The position numbers were made by a program, and so were the translations under genes. Shown one piece after another: positions 9,305 through 18,877 of a stretch of 59,924 bases of DNA (positions are counted from its first letter, which is position 1; each line of letters begins with the position of its first letter). This stretch comes from Chara braunii. Its lineage: Eukaryota > Streptophyta > Charophyceae > Charales > Characeae. The notes beneath the pieces were generated by a model. That model was not told the origin of the DNA. It made no database searches and saw only the letters and a list, made by a program, of their open reading frames with translations. The DNA lies in assembly GCA_003427395.1 (NCBI GenBank), contig BFEA01000001.1, positions 12,712,737 through 12,772,660 on the forward strand, read 5' to 3'.

Positions 9305-10126
9305 GTGTGGCAATGCCGTCTCCTCTATTGCACAGTTGCAACGTTGCTAACATGGTGGCAATGTCGTCTTCCTCTCGTGCACATGTTGCCTCATCATTCA
9401 TGGCATTCTATGCGTTATGCAGATGTTGGGCCCACAGTAGTCACGGGATCGCCACCTGCCACGCTGTCGCCGCCATCGCCTCCGCTTCAGCTGCCCACGT
9501 GGCCTCCCCCAGCTTCGCCAATCGGCCACCTCGGCAACCAATCTGCGTTGCGCCCCTATTTATCGGCTCTACTCAACAAAACATCATCCTTAACTCCGCA
9601 TCCAGTGCCCATGATCGAAGCTCCCTCCTTGTCGCCTCAGTCGGGAGCGGGCTCTGAGCAGGGAGAAGATCTCGTTGGAAGTTCCTTGCAGCCGTCCTTC
9701 GCCTCCGGCCATGACTTGCAAGTAGGTGAGAGTCAGATTCTGTTGTCCCAGCACAGTCCGATACTTCCAGGTTTGATCGAAGGAGACATACAAGGAGGCA
9801 AGGACTCTCTGCAGCTGTCTCCATCATCATCATCATCATGGGGCAATAGACAAGACCAGGTGCAGGTCCAGGGAGCTGCTGCCGCACCAAGCGGTGCTCC
9901 CACTGCTGGTTTAGAAGTTCAACATGGTGCATATTCCAACGGTACCAGTGCTGCTCCTTCCGGAAGCTCCCCCGAAGCAAACCCTTACGGCCAAATCTAT
10001 TATGCGCCTGACCTTGATCGAGACAACGGGGCACTTTTCAATCACCCCAGTGTACCCCTGCTATTCACACCACTACTGCTGTACTGGACGGTGCTGATCC
10101 GAATGTCCTGTGACCTCTATGTCTAA
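9305..10126 (+). CDS. Hypothetical Ser/Pro-rich protein or exon
   Basis: A 273-codon open frame. The first ~40 codons look non-coding (Trp/Cys/Leu rich). From about 9420 the text changes to a Ser/Pro/Gly-rich, low-hydrophobic stretch with varied composition, ending YAPDLDRDNGALFNHPS before a hydrophobic tail. The change falls next to TTATGCAG at 9415-9422, which would serve as a 3' splice site, so the coding part may be an exon starting near 9423. There is no recognisable domain. It could also be a fortuitous open frame: a minus-strand frame overlaps its last 54 bases. Confidence 0.35.
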   Translation: MWQCRLLYCTVATLLTWWQCRLPLVHMLPHHSWHSMRYADVGPTVVTGSPPATLSPPSPPLQLPTWPPPASPIGHLGNQSALRPYLSALLNKTSSLTPHPVPMIEAPSLSPQSGAGSEQGEDLVGSSLQPSFASGHDLQVGESQILLSQHSPILPGLIEGDIQGGKDSLQLSPSSSSSWGNRQDQVQVQGAAAAPSGAPTAGLEVQHGAYSNGTSAAPSGSSPEANPYGQIYYAPDLDRDNGALFNHPSVPLLFTPLLLYWTVLIRMSCDLYV

Positions 10127-10348
10127 GGATGAGAAAAAGGGTCGGAACGTGTACATAACACCGAACTTGGGATTGTGGACTAACGGTGAGCCGTGTAGCA
10201 TCATCTTTCGAATGTTCGACAGGTCCTCCAGCCGCTCTGCCCCTCTCCGGATGAGTGTTTGAGTCATCTCTGAAGCCGGATTGGATCTCTCCGCGCTCTG
10301 CAATGTGATAATTGCGTCAAGAATGTGGAATGATGCCTTCGTGAACAA
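10073..10348 (-). CDS. Hypothetical exon-like ORF
   Basis: A 91-codon frame with a mixed, protein-like composition (motifs HILDAIITLQSAERSNPASE and LIRRGAERLEDLSNIRKMML). CTCATCCTTAG near its end and ACTTGTAG upstream could be splice sites, but no partner exon is evident. It overlaps the end of the plus-strand Ser/Pro-rich ORF, so at most one of the two is real. Confidence 0.25.
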   Translation of the reverse strand: MFTKASFHILDAIITLQSAERSNPASEMTQTLIRRGAERLEDLSNIRKMMLHGSPLVHNPKFGVMYTFRPFFSSLDIEVTGHSDQHRPVQQ

Positions 10349-11040
10349 CCGACTCGCAGGGCATATTCACACTACAAGTAGCATTGTTGCAGCTGTATAT
10401 AACCGAAATTGCGGCCAGATGCGGTCAAATAGCCCGACTCGGAGTGGATGCTCCCAACTTAGCAGACATCAACAGTCCAGATTCAGTGACGGCAGAGCAT
10501 TGATGGGAATAGAAATGTGGCCGCGATTAATTGAGGAAACTGCAGTGCGAAAGTGACTGTTTGTTGTTCGGATACGATCATACATGAACCAAGTTAACAG
10601 CCCGCTCACGGACTCGAACGAGAAAATGACAACTGTAGCAGAGGCAGAGAGTGAGACATTATCATGTGCCGAGTAGGACGCCAAGCCAAGTGCCAAGTTG
10701 GACATTCATTGGCGGAGGCCCGAGGGGACAACATCAGCTTGTACTGGATGGCATGTAAAGAGAGTGATGGAAGGGTGGGGCTGATGAATGGACTACAGCC
10801 AACCACGTGATTAAGGCATGGAGCGACGGGTGTTGTTAGGGGGCCAATCAGTAGCAGATATCAACAACTGGAATTGGAGCAATGTCCTTTGACAGTCTGT
10901 GATCGCAAGTGCGCTCTTTTGTCTGCTCCGCAAACAGACATGACAGAGCACATGAATGGAATGAGGGAAGATACAAAGAAAGAAATTGACCACGGAGAGT
11001 GAGGATCATCTGGCGATTAGTTTTTGTCCTTTTTTCCGAT
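10349..11040. other. No gene seen
   Basis: Mixed-composition DNA without a recognisable frame or repeat. Confidence 0.4.
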
Positions 11041-11042
11041 TG

Positions 11043-11141
11043 TACGTGTGTGTGTGCGTGTGTGCGTGTGTGCGTGTGTGCGTGTGTGTGTGTTTGTGCG
11101 TGTGTGCCTGTGTGTGTGTATAAGAGAGAGAGAGAGAGAGN

Positions 11142-11212
<71 letters not shown>
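11043..11212. repeat. (GT)n-(GA)n compound microsatellite
   Basis: GT with regular GC interruptions (11043-11118) then about 45 GA units (11123-11212), with one unresolved base at 11141. Confidence 0.95.
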
Positions 11213-11216
<4 letters not shown>

Positions 11217-11355
11217 CGGTTGTCAATCCCTCATGCAAAGAGGTTCGGGACTTGGGTGGGGAATGTTGGTTTTGAAAGTCACAACAATCTGACGAGGAAG
11301 GCGTGCAATGCAAGATTGAAGGAGAGGTGTATTCTCGCAAGAACATTTGTCTCTT

Positions 11356-11425
11356 TTTTCTTCTTCTTCTTCTTCTTCTTCTTCTTCTTCTTCTTCTTCT
11401 TCCTCCTCCTCCTCCTCTGCTGCTG
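11356..11425. repeat. (CTT)n-(CCT)n-(GCT)n microsatellite
   Basis: About 16 CTT units followed by CCT and GCT units. Poly-Leu and poly-Lys frames across it are artefacts. Confidence 0.95.
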
Positions 11426-11661
11426 CTCGTGCTCTGTGACTGTCAGATCACAAGAAAGTTGCGTCATCGGGCTCCATTGTCTTTATCATTATCTTTAATT
11501 CTTCTTATTCTTCTTCTTTCTGCTGCAGATGCTGCTGCTTCTCCTCCGCCGTGACTTAAACATCTCGAGAACGACGTGACATTGGAGAACCTGTGACTTC
11601 AAGGTTGCAACAAATAATATAAAATGGGGCATGCCTTTTTGTGCGGCCAGCGATTTACAGA

Positions 11662-11937
11662 GAATGACAAAAACAGGCCGTTCGAGTCTCCTTCCCCTGA
11701 AGGGAGACCCATTTCTAAACGGAGGTACCCCCCCCTTGTGGCCTATCCACGGAGAAACGATCCTATCGATACCTACCTGTGTCATTCCCTGCGGAGAAAA
11801 AAAATCATCTACAGTTGTAGGAGCGCTACTGCGATGATATGGCACTCCACCCGGGGGAAGCATGTGATACCCATAGAGCTGTACAGGCCTGTAAGGGGAA
11901 GACATTCCCTCGAATAGGTCAAAAGGCAGTGTAAACT
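11662..11937 (-). CDS. Exon-like open frame, unrecognised product
   Basis: The minus strand is open from a possible acceptor (GCTAAGGGCAG) through AKFTLPFDLFEGM, LYGYHMLPPGGVPYH, TTVDDFFSPQGMTQ and RNGSPFRGRRLERP to a possible donor (CT|GTAAAT) near 11662. Composition is varied and hydrophilic with Pro/Gly, unlike the surrounding microsatellite frames. The first in-frame Met is at 11905. No domain was recognised. It may be an exon of an unseen gene or part of a decayed element. Confidence 0.35.
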
Positions 11938-11944
11938 TTGCCTG

Positions 11945-12560
11945 CCCTTAGCATGTCAAAGGATACTGAAAGGAAGAACCTAGATTGTGATGAGTCAACT
12001 GGCCCTTTGGAAGTGGAAGTTTCGAGAACCAGAAGATAGGCAGAAGGTTCGTATCTTGTTGGGTGAGTGTCATATGCTTGTCTTAGTCGCTTTCCTAGTA
12101 GTCCCCCGAGGTTGCTGTCACAGCCCCGGGATGTGTGAACAGTGGACCGCTGGATGTGCATGGTGGGACTTGGGCGAGCTAGAGTTGTGGGATGGGAAAG
12201 AAGGTGTAGTTGAGGGAAGAAGGACAGAGAATCCACCTAATGAGGATGTGGCCACAACACAAACTCATCAGAGAGCCACGAATGTGTGTCAGACGATGCT
12301 TGTTTCACACATATTCCATGAAGGGATCCACGAATATTACATCAATGATTTTGAAGTCCTAATATGTGTATGACAGTTGGTCGAAGGTTCCCATGCAGGG
12401 GCTTAGTTTTCTTTGGTCATGAGGTGTATCCGCATGCATGATGTTTCATGCCCATGAGTTTTGAGATTTTGAGGAAAATGATTGTATACCCCTGCTGCTG
12501 GATTCAATGTGTAATGAGCATGTGCGCTAAGAAATTTAGTTAAGGCGTGCATCCACGTTT
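11945..12560. other. No gene seen
   Basis: No convincing frame. Flanks the 3' side of the gag pseudogene. Confidence 0.4.
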
Positions 12561-12569
12561 TCCCGGGAG

Positions 12570-13770
12570 TTATGGACCTTGGTTCAACATCGCCAAGGAG
12601 TCTCTAGGGTCTTTCTCTAACCACTCAGTTTCTAACTCCTCTAAGGACTCAGACACATCCATCGAACAGAGTATCGATTGGTCCTGATCTGTCTGCGGGG
12701 CGACCATGCGGTCAATAGCCTTGGCCATCGTCTGAAATGGAGAAGGTAAGGTTACCACTTCAGCACGAGTAAGAGCGGCTAACACTCCTACTGGCCCGAG
12801 GTGTTTCCTTCGGAAGTGCTCGCAGAAGCACCACCAGAGTTCGAAGATCCAACTGTCACTATTGAGGACGCGATGTTCGTAGCGACCCGCTTACTCTTGC
12901 ACTTAGCCATCGTGTGCCCATACTGGCGACATTCAGGCAAGCGCCTCAAGCAACACAGTCTCGCCACACTCTAGACCAAGCTTCACCCATATGGGTGGTC
13001 CTTGGTCACTTTTTCCCTTGGGCCGACCTACCTTCTGTTTCCCGACCCCCTTAGCCTTTTCCCCGATAGGAGCGACCAATCCACCATTTGAAGTCTCCCA
13101 TCTAACTCTGTTTCTTCCCGAAGGTCATCGAAGTCATCAATCTCAGTCACTTGACCATCACGATCAATGAACATGAGATTGCCTTTCTTCCTCCAGTCTT
13201 GAGGGAGTTCTTATTTCTCCGATCTACCGGTCTCTGTTGGGCACTCCCAAGCCTAGCCTCAATGTCTAAGGCCTTCTTGTTGAATGAAGCAAAGTCATGT
13301 ACATCGATGGAGGCCTCATCGACCAACTTTTTCTTGACATCTGTAGGCAGACGTCGCAAGTAAGTTGTCAACAGGACCTGCGGTTCGTACTGCACACCAG
13401 GGACAACGATCAACCGCTCTACGACGTCTGTTACCTCGCGAACTGTCTGGTATCTCTTCAACCCTAAACTAGCCAACGAATCGGTAGCCTTCTAAGCCCC
13501 TTGGGGATCATGCCACCTGCTGTAAACTAACTGTATGAACTCCTTCAATGATCTGCCCTGTGCCCAGCCATCGAAGTTCTGACAGCAGCCCTGTTGTTGT
13601 ACTAATCCATTCAACCACCTTGTTGCAGATACTTCTAGAAAGGACGCAGCGACAATGACTTTCTCCTTTGTCCTAGTGAGTTTGTGCCTCACATCTATGA
13701 ATCCCCCTCGGCGGCAGCCATGCACGGCCGCGGTCACGACCTCGCGGTCATGAAAAAAAAATAAAAAATA
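12570..13770 (-). pseudogene. Ty3/gypsy-type retrotransposon gag, broken
   Basis: Reading the minus strand: the capsid-like region 13770-13495 has AASFLEVSATRWLNGL and a D.W....SLKEFIQLVYSRWHDPQ segment typical of retrotransposon gag. One TAG (13492-13494) stands where the frame otherwise continues into KATDSLASLGLKRY, then VREVTDVVERLIVVPGVQY and TTYLRRLPTDVKKKL. After about 13190 the coding text shifts frame (GNLMFIDRDGQVTEIDDFDD). Further on a degraded CCHC zinc knuckle lies at about 12898-12942 (LPECRQYGHTMAKC), whose first Cys is replaced by Leu. A last open piece 12785-12570 may be the start of the protease region. No RT, integrase or LTR was seen, so this is an isolated gag remnant. 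Confidence 0.8.
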
Positions 13771-13890
13771 AAAATGAAGTAAAAAAATTCTCGAAAACAA
13801 ATGTGTTATGCAGAAAAATAAATTGAACAACTATCTCCTTGAGTCCTTGTGGTCATATCCAAAAACTTTACTAAATTTGAAATTAAAAAA
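13755..13890. mobile_element. Internal fragment of an hAT-like MITE
   Basis: ATGTTATGCAGAAAAATAAA-like text followed by GAACAACT and GGTCATATC, ending ACTAAATTTGAA, matches the interior of the MITE at 53003-53270. No termini are present. Confidence 0.5.
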
Positions 13891-13904
13891 CACGTAAGTT
13901 GGGT

Positions 13905-14015
13905 AGCACGGCGTACATGTACGTGGGCTCCGCATACATGCATACGTGTATGCACATATGCATATACGTGTCGCATACGTATGCGCGCGTACCCAAATTT
14001 AGGGTACGCGTACGT
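13905..14015. repeat. Alternating purine-pyrimidine palindromic tract
   Basis: About 100 bp built of CATAC, GTATGC, ACGTAC and CGCGCG steps, for example CGCATACGTATGCGCGCGTA. Many small self-complementary units are present. Confidence 0.7.
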
Positions 14016-14080
14016 GGTCACAGCGGGCCGTTTCCCGGGTTTGTCTTGGCCCGGTAGGGGTTGGGGGGTGGGCGTTGGGA

Positions 14081-14132
14081 TTGGTGTGTGTGTGTGTGTG
14101 NNNNNNNNNNNNNNNNNNNNNNNNNGTGTGTT
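14081..14132. repeat. (GT)n microsatellite with 25-base assembly gap
   Basis: GT repeats on both sides of unresolved bases 14101-14125. Confidence 0.95.
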
Positions 14133-15760
14133 TAATGAGATAAATTGCAAAGCAATTGCACAACCTGGCCAAGCCAGGAACAGTATAGAAACACATAGCA
14201 TGCAATGTCACAAAGAAAGCACAGTATCATGCTATTTAATCATATCGGTCACCATCNTACACCTACAGCCATTGCTCACATTCTCCAATTATCACCAAGC
14301 CATTTGCTGTTCACAGGGGGGGAGCGAGAAAGAGAGAGGGGGGGAGGGGAAGGAGGAGTAGGGAAGGGGGACAGTAAGAAAAGAGGAGGAGAACCTTCTT
14401 CGACAGGACCAATTTCCAGATTCGAGGAAGGAGGGTGGCGCGTCCCTAAAGCGCTTTTCGCCGTTTGCGCCGAACGGCTCATCAGAGGGAAAGACAAGAT
14501 GAGAGTATACTGCAGGAATGGGTGGCATCCTACATCCACGGGCCCAATCGCCAGAGGAGTAGGGCGTCCCGAGCAGTGAGTTTGGGTGGACGAGCTGGAT
14601 GTGTGTGGGGTATAGAAATTGCGGGTAATGGTCGGGAGGTGTTATGTGGAGGGGGATTATGTGTGCGTTGGGCATATAGTATGAGGTATAGGGCAAGTCG
14701 TAGGATATATAGGGGGGTCGCAATAGAAAGGAGCAGGTAGGGGGAGAGTAGGATTGTATCATAGTTACCGTGTGTGCATTGATCTCCGCATCAGTAATGT
14801 GTTCGTCATTAGCTGGGGCCATCGCTGCCATCTCCAAAGGAGCAATCTTGCGCGCGTGTAGATGTAGTGCGATGTCAGGCCCGAGATGGATTCTGGTCAC
14901 GTTGTGTGCCCAGGATCTGCTATCACCAGGTGTCTGAAGCAACAATACCGGGTGGGCTCCGCCGGTCCGCAGATGCTATTGCGGAGGCAAGTCGCGTCGG
15001 AGTTGTGCAGATTGCGCAAGTCCGGCGCCAGGATTACTGATAGCGAGAGGGCGCTTAATGGGTGTCAGGAGTTCCTAAAATAGGCATTCTGAGAGTCGGA
15101 GGCGCGGGGAGTAGTGCGTAGGGCGGGAGGTTTCAGTTCGTGGGCGTGTTCTGTTATCCAATAAGGTAGGGGGCTTTTTTTTGGAGGGGGTTATACTGTA
15201 GGAAGGGATTCTTGGCGGACCAAGAGTCTGCTGTATTGGTGCTTTGTGTCAGTAAGTCTGATATGTTTTGTAGGGGTTGTCGGGGTTTGCTTGTTTGTGG
15301 GGGTAATGTTTTTTCTGATCTGTATTTTCTAACTCGTTTTTTTGGGGGCACGTATTTGGTTCTCTGCCGATTTTCCGTGCACAGTGGGGCGTGGCCGCCC
15401 TTGTCGTGCGGGCAAGTTGATGTTTCGTAGTCTTTATCGTATCTGCTTCCTTTTTTGTTTTATCTGGTTCAGTCTCGGACAGCGCGTGTTATTCTTTTGC
15501 AGTAGTGAAAAAGTTCTTAGGTAATTGAGTTTCCGGGATCAGTTGTTTTTTGTGGGGGGGTGGTGATTTTTTAAAAAACATATAGGGGGCTAAGGGTGGA
15601 TTACACGGGGTTGTAGTGTTATCCTCTATGCTGGATTTTGCATTATTACTGTTAGAGAAGTTCTATGTGGGTATATGTGATGTGGCTGTTTATTTGGGAT
15701 GTTGAGAGCTGATGGTGGGATGTATATACTGTATAGAGAAGGGGGGTTATATTTAACTAG
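14133..15760. other. No firm gene; purine tract and G/T-rich flank
   Basis: 14320-14390 is a purine-rich tract. A minus-strand frame over 14945-14292 opens with a mixed stretch (HLHARKIAPLEMAAMAPAND) but decays into repeats, and I could not assign it. 15160-15750 is G/T-rich with T-runs and no frame, resembling the sequence beyond the other end of the retroelement. Confidence 0.35.
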
Positions 15761-15763
15761 TAG

Positions 15764-15768
15764 GTGTG

Positions 15769-15831
<63 letters not shown>

Positions 15832-15901
15832 GTGTGTGTATGTGTGTGTGTGTGTGTGTGTGTGCGCGTGTGTGTGTGTTTGTTTGTGTGTGTGTGTGTG
15901 T
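15764..15901. repeat. (GT)n microsatellite, about 137 bp
   Basis: Near-continuous GT with a few GC and TA steps. It lies about 115 bp beyond the stop codon of the reverse-transcriptase frame. Confidence 0.95.
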
Positions 15902-16015
15902 CCCTCCCTCTTTCCCACGTGATGGCGGGCCGGAGGGGGCAGGTGTACGAATGACGACCATGCCCCTTCCGGGGGGCCGCCATCTGTACCAGATTATTAT
16001 TTTATGAATAATAAT

Positions 16016-18148
16016 TTACACACAAGACACACGGAATAGTTCTCTGGTGTGTTTCATGGTTGTCTGGGGGTCGCAAGTGAATGGTTGGTAGGTGTTGGTG
16101 TTGTTGAGAACGCTTTCGATTATTCCGATGCATTTACGTGGGCTGAATCCATTCTGTGTCATCGTTCGTATTTCTTCGATTAGATCTTCAGCTGCATATC
16201 GGGGGTTTGACGTGACGGTCATAATTGTTATGGTTTGTGGGATGAGTATTTTTAGTGATTGCATGACGGGTCTGTTTGAGTCAAATTTGAGGAATCTATT
16301 GATAACAAAGTTGAATTCTTTTCTTTTGTCATACTTTCTTGTCTCAAATGTGCCAGTTGTGTGATTGGTAACAGTGAGTGTTGCATTCAAAAAGTTGCAT
16401 TTGGTTACTGCTTGTTAGTTGTTTGTCAAGGTGGTTTCTATTGTCTGGTCGTTGAGAGTTACGAAATTGAGGGGGTAAAGGTAGTATTTGCTTCTCTTGC
16501 TTTTAATCTCCGGGTTGATGAATTCCTTTATTCTGGGATTGTTGATGCTGTTGAGGTCATCAAAGTATTTGAATGTGTGTTGGAATAGGGGGAGTAGGTG
16601 GAGGTTAGGGGCTAGCCGCATTTTCTTCATGAATTTATATTCATAGTGAAAGAAGTAGATGTTGCACCACATGGGTGGGCAACTTAGGCCCATAGGTATA
16701 CCAAGGGTCTGTTTCCAATAGGCATCGCCGAGTGTTGTGTATGCGTTTTGCATGAGCCAACCGTTCATTTTCTGGATGTCGATGATTGTGAGTACTTTGG
16801 TGCTGGTTAGCCTGGCCGATGTCCATGTTGCGTCAATGTAGAGCTCTTTGCCCTTTTCTCTTATTTTGCAGGCTATGCCTGCATTTCTGCCATGTATTTT
16901 TCTTGCTTCTTTAAAGGCAAGCTCGATGAAGAAGTTGATGGTTGTTGGTAGGCCATCTTCTGATTCATCATGATTCATCATAATTCATCATGATTCATCA
17001 GTTGGGATGGTTTCGTAGCATATGGTGATGTCAGCGGAGTAGAGGTTATAGATCTGTGGGGGAAGGTTGTAAATATAGTCAGATACGGAGTCAACAATCC
17101 ACCAGAACGGTATCTTGACTCTGTATTCCTGTTCAGTGAGTTGTGTAAGGTCACCGCAGTGCTTTTTCACTGTTAGTGCAAGTTTGCTGAGAATGGTTGC
17201 ACAGACGTCTGCAAGTGGTGAGAAGATAACGTCAGAGGCATTGGTAAGCCATCTGAAAGAGTTCTTATGTTTTTTGTAGGTTGCCATGAGGTAGGGTAGT
17301 TCTGTGTTTTTTATGGGGACGAATGGGAACTGAGTTTCAATTTGATATTTTAGTATCCTGATGAGTTCTTGTGGGGTACATTCACAGGGGGTGAAGTCGT
17401 TTCCAGAGAGTCATTTCAGGGCCAGATATCTGATGTAGTTGATGCAGGTGAAAGTGGGTGTATTGGGCGCTTTGTCCGCACCGGCAATGTAGAAATGTTT
17501 CGTGATGAAGTCAATTTCATTTTTGATGCTGGGGTGTGATAGATCAAAGGCGAGGGGTCGGTGGAAGTTCGTGTAGTTTCGTTTGATGTTATGTTTAAGT
17601 TGGTACTGTGCTGTTTTCTTCTGTTCTGGAGTGATAAGCAATCCCTCCAAGTTTATCAACTCGATTGCTATGTCTAGTGCAGTTTGACATTCTTTCTTGA
17701 CTTCGTGTGCGTTGTATGATTTAAGTGGGATGTGGTTGAGGCCTTTTTCTATCTGTTTTCTTAATTCCACGTTGCCAATTATCATGGGGTCGAGGGTCAC
17801 CACATGGGGTAGGACGGAGTTATCACCCCATTCGTGGATAAAGTTAGTGTATCTGGTGTGATGGCAAAAACATCTCTGTCCTTGTTCATTATACCATTGT
17901 TCAAGGTTGAAATTTGTAAATACAGCCGAGGGTTTGTATAATTGTTGTGCCAGGTGGTTGTCATATGTCCATCCGAAAGTAATGTCTTGGAGTCTTTCAC
18001 CGGCTAGCAGGTTGTGTTGTTTCAGGATGTTAGCGAAGAGTTTTTTAATCTTCACTCTTTCCATCAGTCTATTTCTGTAATGTAAATGGATGATTTTTCT
18101 GCAGGGCTCTGTGGGTCTCTTCCAACCGCGTCTCCCGTCCTCCATGAC
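16016..18148 (-). pseudogene. Reverse transcriptase, last exon of a multi-exon retroelement
   Basis: One reading frame runs 711 codons from an apparent acceptor (CTTCTTTACAG, cut at 18149/18148) to TAA at 16016. In order it shows a Cys/His pair (CFCHH, residues ~70), HVVTLDP, an ADKAP motif (~235), PYLMATYKKHKNSFRWL (RT motifs 1-2), SADITICYETIP (motif A with catalytic Asp, ~375-384), LGIPMGLSCPP (motif B, ~482-492), FKYFDDLNS (YxDD-type motif C, ~526-534) and YDKRKEFNF. It would copy RNA into DNA. The layout resembles an RT family common in invertebrate and algal retroelements and looks closer to Penelope-like RTs than to LTR or LINE types; this is from memory and unsearched. No GIY-YIG, RNase H or integrase is visible. 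The frame is cut by TGA at 17411, TGA-TGA at 16985-16990 and TAA at 16415, so this copy is dead. Confidence 0.8.
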
Positions 18149-18877
18149 CTGTAAAGAAGTGACCTGGTCATACAACAGAATGGTGGGGGTTAGTAAGATT
18201 CGTTATTGATAGTCAAGATGGATGTATGTAATTTTTTAGGGGAGTGGTTTGTTAGGGGGCAGTGTCATTATCGGTGCTGTGTGTTAGCTTTCATTTGTGT
18301 CTGAGTTTCGGGGGCTAATTGCCAAAACCGGTTGTTTTCTTTATGGTGTACTAATTCATATTGGACCAAGTAGAGTAGGTTTTAATCAAGGGGATTTGGT
18401 TTTGTCAGTTATCCCGATGTGGCTGGGTTGTGGTATTGTTACTCCTTTACAGGGGCATTCACTGGGAGTATTAGGTGCGGTGAAGGGTGCAATTAGCGAG
18501 GGAGAGGAGGGAACAAAAAGGAATTCAGGTCAACAGACAGGTCAGCGTCTGCCACATTTAGCAATGGCCTTGAGAAACCAACACTCCTAGGTTTATTTAA
18601 AGCAAAAAAGAAGGAGCGGTTCAGTGATCTTCACCACCTGCACAATCAGTGTCGGGTCCTTAGTCTTCTGAAAAAAAATCTCAGGGGCTTCTGATTACAT
18701 ACGTTGATCGGTATGTATCCGGTCCCTATCCTAATCTGAGTAACAGGGCGTACTGGTAAGGTCTCAGCAAAATGTGCTAGCGTGGGTGTTTCTCTATCAT
18801 TAGGCATCGTTCTACTGTACACAATTTTTTATGCCGCTAAACCAGGGGTATCTCATCTATTCTTAGTAGTCCCGTAC
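18149..18877 (-). other. Probable intron of the retroelement (about 729 bp)
   Basis: The minus-strand frame upstream ends at a TAA (18863) and the frame downstream begins at a textbook pyrimidine-AG acceptor, both in phase 0. The donor is uncertain; GTACGG at 18877 keeps phase. The segment is stop-rich on the minus strand. A 97-codon plus-strand frame inside (18297-18590) was considered and is not supported. The alternative is a later insertion between two ORFs. Confidence 0.5.

Noticed and set aside
18297-18590. 97-codon plus-strand ORF between the two retroelement exons
   Set aside because: No recognisable domain, lies in the likely intron on the opposite strand, and I could not match it to organellar or element proteins.
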